From JAYODW01 sp038116745 (GTDB lineage Bacteria; Pseudomonadota; Gammaproteobacteria; Ga0077536), in NCBI GenBank assembly GCA_038116745.1, contig JAYODW010000016.1, forward strand, positions 1 through 64,000: a DNA stretch of 64,000 bases. The letters run 5' to 3'. The notes beneath the pieces were generated by a model that worked only from the letters and a program-made list of their open reading frames with translations, did not search any database and was not told where the DNA came from. This document shows positions 20,414 to 29,630 of the stretch, piece by piece (position 1 is the first letter of the stretch; every line of letters starts with the position of its first letter). The position numbers and the translations under genes are program-made.

Positions 20414-21733
20414 GTGGGAACGCTTCCTGCCGTACGCATCGGCGTACTCGGGCTTGGCACGGTCGGCTGCGGCACGCTCAACGTGCTTGCCCGGAATGGC
20501 GGCGAGATTACCCGCCGTGCCGGTCGTTCAATCGAGGTCTGTATCGCCAGTGCGCGCGATATCGAGCGCCCGCGAGACGCGGACACCAGCGGCATCCGGC
20601 TGACCAGCGACCCCTTCGCGGTCGTTGACGACCCGTCGATTGATATCGTCGTGGAACTGATTGGCGGCGAGGAGCCCGCTCGCGCGCTGGTGCTGCGTGC
20701 GCTGGCCAACGGCAAACACGTGGTGACCGCCAATAAGGCGCTCATTGCGCTGCATGGAAACGAGGTGTTTGCCGCGGCACGCGAGGCCGGCGTCACCGTG
20801 GCTTTCGAGGCGGCAGTGGCTGGCGGGATCCCGGTGATCAAGACGCTGCGCGAGGCACTGGCCGGCAACACGATCCAATGGCTCGCCGGGATCATCAACG
20901 GCACCTGCAACTTCATTCTCACCGCCATGACGGAGCGCGGGGCGGACTTCAACGCTGTGCTCGGCGAAGCTCAGGCGCTCGGCTACGCAGAGGCCGATCC
21001 TTCCTTTGACATTGACGGCATCGATGCGGCCCACAAGCTCACGATTCTTGCGGCCATAGCGTTCGGAATTCCGCTCAGCTTTGACCGGATCTTCGTTGAG
21101 GGAATTCGTGGTGTCAGTGCTGAAGACATCCGCTATGCAGAAGCGCTGGGCTATCGCATCAAGCATCTCGCCATCGCTGCCAACCGCGGCGGCAGCATTG
21201 AACTGCGCGTGCACCCGACCCTGATCCCCGAGCGCCATATGCTGGCCAATGTCGATGGAGTAATGAATGCCGTGCTTGTGCGCGGCGATGCGGTCGGACC
21301 CATGCTCCTGTCGGGTGCCGGTGCAGGTGCCGAGCCGACCGCGTCGTCAGTGGTCGCCGACCTGGTTGATGTCGTGCGTGCGCTGACGGTAGATCCTGAC
21401 AATCGCGTACCGCATCTGGCGTTCCAGCCCGACGCGCTGAGCGATGCGCCTCTGGGCGAGCTGGCGATGGTTGAGAGCGCGTTCTACCTGCGCATGCAGG
21501 CCCTGGACCAGCCGGGCGTCCTGGCCGATATCACCCGGATTCTGGCTGATCTGAGGATCAGCATCGAAGCGATCCAGCAGCAGGAGCCCGCCCCGGACGC
21601 TACCGCCGTGCCCGTCGTGATCCTGACCCAACGGGTGACCGAAGCCGCCATGGAGGAGGCAGTGAGCCGAATTGCTGCGCTGCCTGATATTCAGGGCCCC
21701 ATCACCCGTTTCCGTATGGAGACTTTCGCATGA
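20414..21733 (+). CDS. hom: Homoserine dehydrogenase
   Basis: This monofunctional enzyme reduces aspartate semialdehyde to homoserine. I chose GTG 20414, not GTG 20399, because AAGGAG at 20402-20407 stands six bases before it. The 439-residue product then opens directly with the Rossmann loop GVLGLGTVGCG. The substrate domain contains LAGIINGTCNFIL and GYAEADPSFDIDGIDAAHKL. A C-terminal ACT domain (about 350-430) suggests threonine feedback control. The stop overlaps the thrC start by four bases (ATGA). Confidence 0.96.
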   Translation: MGTLPAVRIGVLGLGTVGCGTLNVLARNGGEITRRAGRSIEVCIASARDIERPRDADTSGIRLTSDPFAVVDDPSIDIVVELIGGEEPARALVLRALANGKHVVTANKALIALHGNEVFAAAREAGVTVAFEAAVAGGIPVIKTLREALAGNTIQWLAGIINGTCNFILTAMTERGADFNAVLGEAQALGYAEADPSFDIDGIDAAHKLTILAAIAFGIPLSFDRIFVEGIRGVSAEDIRYAEALGYRIKHLAIAANRGGSIELRVHPTLIPERHMLANVDGVMNAVLVRGDAVGPMLLSGAGAGAEPTASSVVADLVDVVRALTVDPDNRVPHLAFQPDALSDAPLGELAMVESAFYLRMQALDQPGVLADITRILADLRISIEAIQQQEPAPDATAVPVVILTQRVTEAAMEEAVSRIAALPDIQGPITRFRMETFA

Positions 21734-22863
21734 GCGGGAGCACGCGTTATACCGGGCTGATTGAGCGTTATCGGGACCGCTTGCCGGTGCAGCCTGACAC
21801 TCGGGTCATCAGCCTGTGTGAAGGGAATACACCGCTGGTTGAGCTGGACAACATCGCCCGGAAGCTGGATCGCGGGGTGCAGCTGTACGCGAAGTTTGAG
21901 GGACTCAACCCGACCGGATCGTTCAAAGACCGCGGCATGACTATGGCCGTGACCCAGGCCGTCAGCGAGGGTGCCGAGGCCATCATCTGCGCGTCGACCG
22001 GGAACACCTCGGCCTCAGCCGCGGCCTACGCAGCGCGCGCCGGGATTCGTTCTTTCGTGCTGATACCGGGAGGCAAGATTGCGCTTGGCAAGCTGGCTCA
22101 GGCCATGATCCAGGGCGCAGTGGTGATTCAGATCCAGGGCAACTTCGACGACGGCATGCGCATCGTGAAAGAAATGGCCGAAGTGGCGCCTGTGACCATC
22201 GTGAACTCGATCAACCCGTACCGACTGCAGGGTCAGAAGACGGCCGCGTTCGAAATCGTCGACGCGCTCGGCCGGGCGCCGGACTATCACGTTATTCCCG
22301 TCGGCAACGCCGGCAATATCAGTGCCTACTGGACCGGCTTCAGTGAATACGCTGCCCTCACGCCGGCGACCGCCGCCTGCGCCTGGTGTGAGGACAGCTG
22401 CCGCTTCGAGCGGCCCGCGGTATGTGCGACCCGGCCGGTCATGGTCGGCTATCAGGCGGCCGGCGCCGCGCCCTTCGTTCGGGGTGCGATGGTGGATGAT
22501 CCTGAGACCGTTGCGACCGCGATCCGCATCGGACGGCCGCAGTCATGGGATCTCGCCTGGGCCGCCAGTCGTGAATCCGGGGGCTGGTTCGATGCCATGG
22601 AGGATGCCGAGATCCTACAGGTACAGCGGCTTCTGGCCGAGACCGAGGGTGTCTTCTGCGAACCCGCCTCTGCTATCGCGCTGGGCGGAGCGATGCGTGA
22701 TATCGCCTCCGGCAGGATCCCGGAGGGGAGCGTCGTGACCTGCACCCTGACCGGCCATGGTCTGAAAGATCCCGACACGGCGATTAAACAATCCGCTGGA
22801 TCGGTGATTGAAATCCCCGCCGAGTCAGACGCCGTGCGGCGAGCAATCCTCGACAAGCTCTGA
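21730..22863 (+). CDS. thrC: Threonine synthase with a Cys-rich insertion
   Basis: ThrC converts O-phosphohomoserine to threonine with PLP. The 377-residue product has the PLP lysine Lys66 (TGSFKDRGM), GNTSASAAAYAARAG, and the phosphate-binding VGNAGNISAYWTGF. The unusual point is residues 211-235, between FSEYAAL and VMVGYQAAGAAP. Close relatives have a short linker there. Here the segment adds Cys217, Cys220, Cys224 and Cys232 in a CxxCxxxCx7C pattern. The frame stays open on both sides and all catalytic blocks are intact. Translation is coupled to hom. Confidence 0.95.
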   Translation: MSGSTRYTGLIERYRDRLPVQPDTRVISLCEGNTPLVELDNIARKLDRGVQLYAKFEGLNPTGSFKDRGMTMAVTQAVSEGAEAIICASTGNTSASAAAYAARAGIRSFVLIPGGKIALGKLAQAMIQGAVVIQIQGNFDDGMRIVKEMAEVAPVTIVNSINPYRLQGQKTAAFEIVDALGRAPDYHVIPVGNAGNISAYWTGFSEYAALTPATAACAWCEDSCRFERPAVCATRPVMVGYQAAGAAPFVRGAMVDDPETVATAIRIGRPQSWDLAWAASRESGGWFDAMEDAEILQVQRLLAETEGVFCEPASAIALGGAMRDIASGRIPEGSVVTCTLTGHGLKDPDTAIKQSAGSVIEIPAESDAVRRAILDKL

Positions 22864-22877
22864 GCAGCGGCGGTCGG

Positions 22878-23912
22878 ATGCCGACAACGCGCACCCGTCA
22901 GCTCAAGCTCTATGCCCCCGACCTGTTGACGTCTCTGGCGGAACGCTGGACGCCTGACGATGCGGATGCCCAGCCGCTTGCAGCCGCTCTGGCACGGGCG
23001 CAGCGACTCCCGGCAGGGACGCCCGAACACGAGCGGCTGCTGCTCGAACTGCTGGATATTCCCTGGATCGGCGAAGGCTCACCGCCGCTGGCGGCAGTGA
23101 CTGCCGCCAGCGATCTGGAGCCGGGCGCAGCAGGCCGACGCAGCGTGCTGCGTGCCGATCCGGTTTACCTGCGCGCCGACCCGAAGCGCGTCATCCTGGT
23201 CGACGCGCCGACCATCGGCCTGTCCGCTGATGAGGCGGATCAGATGTTGGAGGCGCTCAATACGCATTTCGCGGGAGAGGATCTTTTTTTCTGTCGCGGC
23301 TCGGCGCCTGAGCGCTGGTATCTGTTGTCGGCGGAGTGTCCGGCTTTCGTTGCTGACTCCCCCACGAGTCTGCGTGGCCGGCCTTTGCGCGGCGCGCTGC
23401 TCGAGCAGCTTGGCAGCGGGCGCATGAAGCAGGTTGTGATGGAAGCCCAGATGGTGCTGCACGCGACCGCAGCAAACGCCGACCGCGAGAGTGCCGGCGT
23501 TGCGCCGATTAACAGCATCTGGCTGTGGGGCGGCGGGGAACTGCCGGCTGCGGGCGCAGCGTCTCCTGTCGCGTTGTTCAGCAACGATCCGCTGGCGCTG
23601 GCGCTCGGCCGATGGGCGGCTGTCGCCGACGTCAGTCCACCTTCTGCGCTGGCCGCGACCCTCCGTCGCCCGGCTGCGGGGACGGTTGCGGTGGTACTCG
23701 CACGCCAAGCGGACGGTCAGGATCTTGGCGAGTTCAGGCGAGAGCTGTTCGAGCCGGCGATGGAGGCGCTCAATGCGGGCCGTCTGCAGGCTTTGGAGCT
23801 CATCGGCGGAGGCGAACGCTTTCGCTTGACCCGCTGGAATCAATGGCGCCGCTGGCGCTCGGCCGACACGCTGGTTGCCGCGCTGCGACGGCGCCAGCTG
23901 GGAGGAAGCTGA
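22878..23912 (+). CDS. RpfE-type / phosphoglycerate-mutase-like protein of unknown role
   Basis: This 344-residue protein resembles the RpfE-type family found beside recJ in xanthomonads and other proteobacteria, often labelled as a cofactor-independent phosphoglycerate mutase relative. Visible features are the start QLKLYAPDLL, the segment DPVYLRADPKRVILVDAPTIGLSADEA, GEDLFFCRGSAPERWYLLS, and INSIWLWGGGELP, where a GGG turn is typical. I see no complete metal-site set of a true mutase. Its function is unknown. The stop overlaps the recJ start (TGATG), and 14 bases separate it from thrC, so it belongs to the operon. Confidence 0.72.
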   Translation: MPTTRTRQLKLYAPDLLTSLAERWTPDDADAQPLAAALARAQRLPAGTPEHERLLLELLDIPWIGEGSPPLAAVTAASDLEPGAAGRRSVLRADPVYLRADPKRVILVDAPTIGLSADEADQMLEALNTHFAGEDLFFCRGSAPERWYLLSAECPAFVADSPTSLRGRPLRGALLEQLGSGRMKQVVMEAQMVLHATAANADRESAGVAPINSIWLWGGGELPAAGAASPVALFSNDPLALALGRWAAVADVSPPSALAATLRRPAAGTVAVVLARQADGQDLGEFRRELFEPAMEALNAGRLQALELIGGGERFRLTRWNQWRRWRSADTLVAALRRRQLGGS

Positions 23913-25660
23913 TGCGCGACCCGACCATCGTCCGCCGACCGCTTGCGCGTGAAGCGCCGCAATTCCCAGGTCTGCATCCAGTGACCAGCCGGGTACTGGC
24001 GGCGCGCGGGATCAGATCGCAGGCAGACCTGGACCTCAGCCTGGCAGGACTCCATCCGCCCGGGCAGCTGGGTGCGATCGAGGGTGCCGCGGCTCTGATC
24101 GCTGAGGTCATGGCCGTGCAGGGGCGCATTCTCGTCGTTGGTGACTTCGATGCCGATGGTGCCACCAGCAGCGCACTGGCCGTGCGCGCACTGCGCCAGA
24201 TGGGTGCGCTTGAGGTGAGCTATCTCGTGCCCAACCGCAGTGAGTATGGCTACGGTCTCACGCCCGAAATTGTGACGCTGGCGCGCACCATGGAGCCGGC
24301 TCTCATCATCACGGTCGACAACGGGGTGTCTTCGATCGAGGGCGTTGCCGCAGCACGTGCGGCGGGGATCCGCGTCCTGGTAACCGATCATCACCTGCCC
24401 GGCGCTGTGCTCCCGCAGGCGGACGTCATCGTCAATCCCAATCTTCGAGGCGATGAATTTCCGAGCAAGGCGCTGGCCGGGGTAGGCGTAATTTTCTATG
24501 TGATGAGCGCGCTGCGCGCGCATCTTCGACACAGCGGCTGGTTTGCCGACCGCAGCGTGCCGGAGCCCCGTCTGGCAGATCTGCTGGATCTGGTTGCGCT
24601 GGGCACGGTAGCCGACGTGGTGCCGCTGGATCAGAACAACCGGCGGCTGGTTGCACAGGGGCTGGCCCGCATCCGGGCCGGTGCCTGTCAGCCGGGGATT
24701 CGAGCGCTCGCCGAGGTCGCCGGACGCCGCCCCGAGCATCTGGTGACGGCCGATCTCGGCTTTGCCCTCGGGCCGCGACTCAACGCGGCGGGACGTCTGG
24801 CGGATATGTCGATTGGCATTGAATGCCTGCTCAGTGACGATCCGGCGCGCTGCGCGGCGCTGGCCGAGCAGCTCAATACGCTGAATCGGGAGCGCCGCGA
24901 TATCGAACAGGAGATGCGCGACCAGGCTTTCGACCTGATCGAGGCCACGTTGCCCGATGTGTCAGATGAAGCGCTGCCTGCAGCTTTCTGCGTGTTTCAT
25001 GACAGCTGGCACCCAGGGGTTGTCGGGATCGTCGCCGCGCGGGTCAAGGATCGCTATCACCGGCCGGTGATCGCTTTTGCGGCGGCTGATGACGGCTCGC
25101 TGAAGGGTTCTGCGCGTTCAGTTCCCGGGCTGCATATCCGGGACGTGCTGGACGAGGTCGCGGCGCAGGCACCAGAGCTGCTGTCCCGCTTCGGCGGGCA
25201 CGCGATGGCCGCGGGTCTGAGCCTGGAGCGGCAGCATCTCGACGCATTCGCGGCCAGATTCGAGAAAACGGTGGATGCCCGACTAGACGAGGCATCACGG
25301 CACAAGCAGCTGCTCAGCGATGGTGAGTTGTCCGAAGCGTCTTTCGATCTCGCGCTGGCGCAGGAGCTTGCGGCCGTGGCGCCATGGGGGCAGGCCTTTC
25401 CTGAACCGCGTTTCGACGGAGTTTTCCGCATCATTGAGCGACGCATTGTCGGTGGCAACCACGCTCGACTGCGCCTGTCCCCGGCAGACAGTGCTGAGAC
25501 GATAGCGGCCATTGCCTTCAGTGGCGCGGACTCAGACTGGTACCGCGAGGCGGACACTATCCGGGCGCTGTACAAGCTCGGGGTCAATCATTACCGCGGG
25601 GTGGAAACGGTGCAGCTCGTAGTCGACCACGCGGTACCGCTGTCGGGCGCAGCTCAATAG
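23912..25660 (+). CDS. recJ: Single-stranded-DNA exonuclease RecJ
   Basis: RecJ is a 5'-3' ssDNA exonuclease acting in recombinational, mismatch and base-excision repair. The frame extends upstream inside the previous gene, but ATG 23912 gives the family N-terminus and a 582-residue product of normal length. Motifs in order are VVGDFDADGATSSALA, TVDNGVSS, the DHH motif in VTDHHLPG, LVALGTVADVVPL, and the DHHA1 domain with SRFGGHAMAAGLSLE, then a C-terminal OB-type domain. The overlap with the preceding stop implies coupled translation. Its 3' end overlaps the converging receptor gene by seven bases. Confidence 0.96.
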   Translation: MRDPTIVRRPLAREAPQFPGLHPVTSRVLAARGIRSQADLDLSLAGLHPPGQLGAIEGAAALIAEVMAVQGRILVVGDFDADGATSSALAVRALRQMGALEVSYLVPNRSEYGYGLTPEIVTLARTMEPALIITVDNGVSSIEGVAAARAAGIRVLVTDHHLPGAVLPQADVIVNPNLRGDEFPSKALAGVGVIFYVMSALRAHLRHSGWFADRSVPEPRLADLLDLVALGTVADVVPLDQNNRRLVAQGLARIRAGACQPGIRALAEVAGRRPEHLVTADLGFALGPRLNAAGRLADMSIGIECLLSDDPARCAALAEQLNTLNRERRDIEQEMRDQAFDLIEATLPDVSDEALPAAFCVFHDSWHPGVVGIVAARVKDRYHRPVIAFAAADDGSLKGSARSVPGLHIRDVLDEVAAQAPELLSRFGGHAMAAGLSLERQHLDAFAARFEKTVDARLDEASRHKQLLSDGELSEASFDLALAQELAAVAPWGQAFPEPRFDGVFRIIERRIVGGNHARLRLSPADSAETIAAIAFSGADSDWYREADTIRALYKLGVNHYRGVETVQLVVDHAVPLSGAAQ

Positions 25661-27768
25661 CTCAGCCGCGCTCCGAGTACCGCGGAGATCCCGGCCATGG
25701 GGGCCAGATCCTTGACGAAAGAGGTGTGGCTGCGGGCGGTCTGGTCGGCAAGGTTTTCACCGCGTGCAAAAAGCGCCAGCGTGCCGCGCGCCCCCAATCG
25801 ACACCGGTAGGTTAATCCGGCGGCAAGCTGCACATAGCCGTCCGTCGCCGTCTCCAGCGGCGCGGGATGATCCACAGCGCTGACCCGCGTCGTGCTGAAC
25901 TCTGCGGACCAGGGCGAGCGCTCCCAGGTCAGACGTGCTCCGAAGCGCAGTGGCGGCAGGCGCGGGATGGTCTCTCCACCGCGCAATTCACCATCCACGT
26001 AGTCGCTCCAGCCGTGCAGGCGCCAGTGACCGTGCTGGTTATTCACCAGGGTGACCTGAACTGCGGCCTCGAAGCCCCACAGGCGCGCGTCGCGCTGCGC
26101 CTGATCCAGCAACAACAGCGCGTCCGCCTCGTCGACGACAGCGCCTGAACGGGCGAAGTCCGGCTCCACACGATCGGCAATCCCGTCGCCGTTGAGGTCG
26201 TTCAGCGCGAGATAGGTGAAATCGGTGAAGTAGTTGTAGAACGCGCTGAGCTCAAGCTGGGCGCGTCCCCGCTTCCAATGCCAGCCGAACTCGAGGTTGT
26301 GAGCGGTTTCCTTCGTCAGGTCTGCCCGGCCACGTTCGTAGGTGTTGGTGGCGAGATGCGGCCCATTGGCGAAAAGCTCCTCGGCGGTGGGCGCGCGCGT
26401 CGCCCGCGTGAACGCGAGGCTGGCGCTCTGATATTCCCCAAAGAGCCAGGTAGCGCCGAGGGAGAGGCTGAGCAAATCGTGCTCGACCGACAGCCGGTCA
26501 GTGCGGCGCTCGACGGTCTGCTGCTCAAAGCGCAGGCCGGCATCCAGATGCCAGTCGCCGAGATGTCCTTTCCCGAGAAGAAACACACCCAGGCTGTCAG
26601 TCTGCGTCGCGGGTACAAACGCCTCCTCGCCGTAGGCGCTGAATCGGCGGGTGCCGTAGTGCAGGCCGAACACGCCGTCTAAAGGCCCCGGCGGCGCCAG
26701 GATCAATTCGAGTCGCCCTTCAGTCTCTTCATTGGATACCGTCGTAGCCGCCCGACCGTCTGGCTCCAGTTCATCGTGCTGATAGTCCGCGTATGCCCAG
26801 CGCGTTCGCGTCTGTGTGATGCCGGGCATCGCAAGATCGAGTGTCGCCTCCAGATCGTAGCGCGTCTGCTCGAGGGCGATCCTGATCCCGCCATCGTCTT
26901 CCATTGGGTCAGCGGGCGTCAGCCCGGGGGGGTCTGATTCAGGTTCCTCGTGGTCGTGGCCGCCAGGGACACCGTAGTCGTTCGACAGGTAGCTGACGCT
27001 GCCGCTCAACCGCGCGCTGGTGCCGACCCAGGACAGGCCAGCAGCGTAATTGTCGGTCTCGATACTGCTGTTCGGGAGCACACCCCGTCGGGCGTCTGGT
27101 TCCGGGGTGACCGCGGCAAAGCCGGGGATTGAAATCGATTGACTGTCCCGGCGCAGGCCGTCTGCATGGGCTGCAACGGTTTGCCCGAGGGGAAGGTCCA
27201 GCTGCCAGGCCCCGAGCCAGCCGTCAGAGGCGCTATCGTATTGGGTGAAAGCATCCGCAGCGGGGCTAGCGGGCACTTCGCGCAGCAAGCGACGATTGAC
27301 CACATTAACCAGCCCGCCGCTCGCGCCGCTGCCGAACAGCAGCGTGGCAGGGCCCCGGAAAATCTCGATCTGCTCTGCAAAAACAGGCTCAGCCGCCACA
27401 GCGTGGTCCGGACTGACGGTCGACACATCCATCGCGCCGAGGCCATTTTCGAGCACTCTGACCCGCGCGCCGCCGAGGCCGCGGATCACGGGCCTGCCGA
27501 CAGCGTTCCCGAAAGTGCTCACATTAACGCCTGGTACCTGCTCGACCGCGGCGCCCAGGGTGTCGACAGCCGCGCCGAGCAGGCTGTTGCCTTTCACGAC
27601 TGCGACCGGTGCCGAGCGGTGATCTGAAAGCGTGCGCAGCGGATCGGCGCGGACGATGATCTCTTCGATCGCATTATCGATTGGTGCTGGTGGCAGCATA
27701 TCGGCTAGTGCGGCGTTCCAGCACAGCAGCGCGGCACTCGCAGCGCTGCGGCGGTATGGCCCGTTCAT
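25654..27768 (-). CDS. TonB-dependent outer-membrane receptor, ZnuD-like
   Basis: The 704-residue product starts with a Sec signal peptide ending near residue 22 (NAALADM). The plug domain follows with EEIIVRADPLR as a TonB-box-like start, VIRGLGGARVRVLENGLGAMD, EIFRGPATLLFGSGASGGLVNVV, and then a 22-strand-type barrel ending in the aromatic-terminal LGARLSY. A loop near residue 275 is His- and acid-rich (GGHDHEEPESDPP), as seen in zinc receptors of the ZnuD group. Zinc is therefore my inference; cobalamin or another metal chelate is possible. The upstream partner on the same strand is a CxxC/His protein. Confidence 0.85.
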   Translation of the reverse strand: MNGPYRRSAASAALLCWNAALADMLPPAPIDNAIEEIIVRADPLRTLSDHRSAPVAVVKGNSLLGAAVDTLGAAVEQVPGVNVSTFGNAVGRPVIRGLGGARVRVLENGLGAMDVSTVSPDHAVAAEPVFAEQIEIFRGPATLLFGSGASGGLVNVVNRRLLREVPASPAADAFTQYDSASDGWLGAWQLDLPLGQTVAAHADGLRRDSQSISIPGFAAVTPEPDARRGVLPNSSIETDNYAAGLSWVGTSARLSGSVSYLSNDYGVPGGHDHEEPESDPPGLTPADPMEDDGGIRIALEQTRYDLEATLDLAMPGITQTRTRWAYADYQHDELEPDGRAATTVSNEETEGRLELILAPPGPLDGVFGLHYGTRRFSAYGEEAFVPATQTDSLGVFLLGKGHLGDWHLDAGLRFEQQTVERRTDRLSVEHDLLSLSLGATWLFGEYQSASLAFTRATRAPTAEELFANGPHLATNTYERGRADLTKETAHNLEFGWHWKRGRAQLELSAFYNYFTDFTYLALNDLNGDGIADRVEPDFARSGAVVDEADALLLLDQAQRDARLWGFEAAVQVTLVNNQHGHWRLHGWSDYVDGELRGGETIPRLPPLRFGARLTWERSPWSAEFSTTRVSAVDHPAPLETATDGYVQLAAGLTYRCRLGARGTLALFARGENLADQTARSHTSFVKDLAPMAGISAVLGARLSY

Positions 27769-27798
27769 GACGTGCTCCTGACGGCATCAGAGGTAGAA

Positions 27799-27814
27799 GT
27801 GCCGCGTGCGGCAC
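27799..27814. promoter_or_regulatory. Perfect 7-bp inverted repeat before the receptor gene
   Basis: GTGCCGC and GCGGCAC flank a two-base spacer, in the 51-base gap between the small CxxC protein stop and the receptor start. It could form a leader hairpin or serve as a dimeric operator. No T tract follows in either direction. Confidence 0.4.
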
Positions 27815-27819
27815 CCGGA

Positions 27820-28134
27820 TCAGGTCGGGAAGGTGCTGGAAGGGGGCGCGCGCGCAGCGTACTGCTGAATGACGCGCGGGCAGTGTGAGATCTTGAACCT
27901 GGTGGCTGGTGTGGCGTGAGGTGGCAGCGTGGGCGCGACCCAGCCGCTTGCGGGCTCCATCGCCGAGAGGTCCGCGGCAGCGCAGTGGACGCAGCGGACA
28001 CCGTGATGGTCGTGCGCGGGATCCAGGGTGTGCCAGGTGGCCAATCCCTGCACGGCGATCAGCAATGCGCACAGCGCGAAGACTGCCGGAGCGGGCCAGG
28101 TGGTCAAGGAGCTTTTCACGCGGAGAGTGTTCAC
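27820..28134 (-). CDS. Small membrane protein with HDHH and CxxC motifs, DUF2946-like
   Basis: I place the start at GTG 28134, giving 104 residues. The frame is open 51 codons further upstream, but that part is Arg/Pro-rich and has no start context. One membrane-spanning helix or uncleaved signal sits at about 16-34 (PAVFALCALLIAVQGLATW). It is followed by DPAHDHHGVRCVHC (residues 38-51), a likely metal site, and an isolated Cys85. It resembles small DUF2946-type proteins found next to metal receptors. Together with the downstream receptor gene it suggests metal handling at the envelope. No strong ribosome site is visible, so the start is tentative. Confidence 0.6.
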   Translation of the reverse strand: MNTLRVKSSLTTWPAPAVFALCALLIAVQGLATWHTLDPAHDHHGVRCVHCAAADLSAMEPASGWVAPTLPPHATPATRFKISHCPRVIQQYAARAPPSSTFPT

Positions 28135-28497
28135 TGCGGAAGACCCTACCAGAAAGTGTTGACGGATGGGTCCTGCCCAGCGCCTTGGCGCGTTCGCTGC
28201 ACTGTCTGAACGACGGATGGCCGAGCGCATCCGATTGTTTGGGTCTACGGTACCGGGGGGCGTAAGCCGGTTTTGCTGCTCGAACAAGCATCGAGGAATT
28301 TGAGGGGTGCGGTCGGCGCTCGACAGGGTGGGTCATCTTGTGGTGGCGCAGAAGGCACCAGCACAGATCGCGCCCGAGCTGTTTCCTCTTGTTGAGGCGG
28401 CGCGGGAATTCCGCCCGTAAAGCCTGTTCGCGAGTGTTGTCGCTCCCGGGTAGCCGCTACAATGCGCCCCGTTTTTTTCCCGGAAACGTCTGCTCAT
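28135..28497. other. Divergent intergenic region between the metal-uptake pair and prfB
   Basis: No convincing gene is present in these 363 bases. The right end holds the likely prfB promoter, with TACAAT at 28458-28463 and TTGTCG at 28437-28442 at a short 15-base spacing, then a T-rich leader (28471-28477). I found no clear Zur- or Fur-type palindrome by eye on the side facing the metal-uptake pair. Confidence 0.5.
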
Positions 28498-29593
28498 ATG
28501 GAACTCAACGCCGTTTATAACGCCCTGAAGGACATGCAGAAGCGCATTGATGCGCTGAGGGGGTATCTTTGACTACGACGTCAAGGCGGAGCGTCTCGAG
28601 GAAGTAGAGCGAGAACTGCAGGCCTCCGACGTCTGGGACAATCCCGAGCGCGCGCAGGCACTGGGCCGCGAGCGGGCAAGCCTGGAGCGGGTAGTGCACA
28701 CGCTCCGCTCACTCGGCGAGCGTGTGCGCGATGCCGGTGAGCTGCTCGAGCTGGCTGACGATGAAGGCGACGAGGAGACTGCCCAGGCGGTAAAGGACGA
28801 TGTCGCCGGCGCTGAGCAGCTGCTCGCGGATCTGGAATTCAGGCGCATGTTTTCCGGTGAAGCGGACCCGTGTAACGCTTTCGTCGATATCCAGGCGGGA
28901 TCCGGCGGCACCGAGGCGCAGGACTGGGCCGAGATGCTGCTGCGCATGTACCTGCGCTGGGGCGAGCAGCACGATTTCGAGACAGAGATGATCGAGGTTT
29001 CGCCAGGCGAGGTGGCAGGAATCAAAAGCGCGACGGTGCGTTTCGGCGGCGAGTACGCTTTTGGCTGGCTGCGTACAGAAACAGGCGTGCATCGACTGGT
29101 GCGGAAATCTCCGTTCGATTCGGGGAACAGGCGTCACACCTCCTTCGCCTCGGTGTTCGTATCCCCCGAGATCGACGACGACATTGAGATCGATATCAAT
29201 CCCGCGGATCTGCGGGTGGATACTTACCGCGCCAGTGGGGCGGGCGGCCAGCACGTCAACAAGACCGACTCCGCGATCCGCATCACCCATCTGCCCACCG
29301 GCGTTGTCGTGCAGTGTCAGAACGAGCGCTCCCAGCACAAGAACCGCGACCAGGCGATGAAGCTCCTGCGCGCGCGCCTGTACGAGCTGGAGATGCAGAA
29401 GCGTCGCGATGAGCAGCAGGCGCTGGAAGACAGCAAGGCGGATATCGGCTGGGGCTCGCAGATCCGGTCCTACGTGCTTGACCAGTCGCGGATCAAGGAT
29501 CTGCGCACCGAAGTGGAGACCGGCAACACACAGGCGGTGCTGGATGGCGGTCTGGATCTGTTCATCCAGGCCAGCCTGAAAAAAGGGCTGTGA
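28498..29593 (+). CDS. prfB: Peptide chain release factor 2, programmed +1 frameshift
   Basis: RF2 ends translation at UGA and UAA. Translation begins at ATG 28498, reads 24 codons and meets an in-frame TGA at 28570-28572. A +1 shift at CTT-T places the ribosome in the frame that runs from 28571 to 29593, giving 364 residues in total, against 365 in E. coli. The downstream part has the stop-recognition tripeptide SPF in VRKSPFDSGNRRHTSF and the peptidyl-hydrolysis GGQ motif in GAGGQHVNKTDSAIR. An ATG further downstream at 28694 would lose the N-terminal domain and is not the true start. lysS follows after 37 bases. Confidence 0.97.
28558..28573 (+). promoter_or_regulatory. RF2 autoregulatory frameshift site
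   Basis: The sequence AGGGGGTATCTTTGAC combines an internal Shine-Dalgarno-like AGGGGG (28558-28563), a three-base spacer, the slippery CTTT, and the in-frame TGA followed by C. This is the classical prfB element: when RF2 is scarce, slow termination at UGA C lets the ribosome shift +1 and make more RF2. Confidence 0.97.
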
Positions 29594-29630
29594 GTCGCAC
29601 GACCGCTGCGGCGGCGACAGGAGAAGACAA

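Noticed and set aside
27781..27830. ACCTGATCCGGGT-like string (minus strand) resembling part of a TPP riboswitch before the receptor gene
   Set aside because: It includes the stop codon of the small CxxC protein and lacks the other conserved riboswitch blocks; the following bases form a simple inverted repeat.
28498..28694. Apparent frameshift error at the start of prfB
   Set aside because: The TGA and its context are the conserved programmed +1 site, so the gene is intact.
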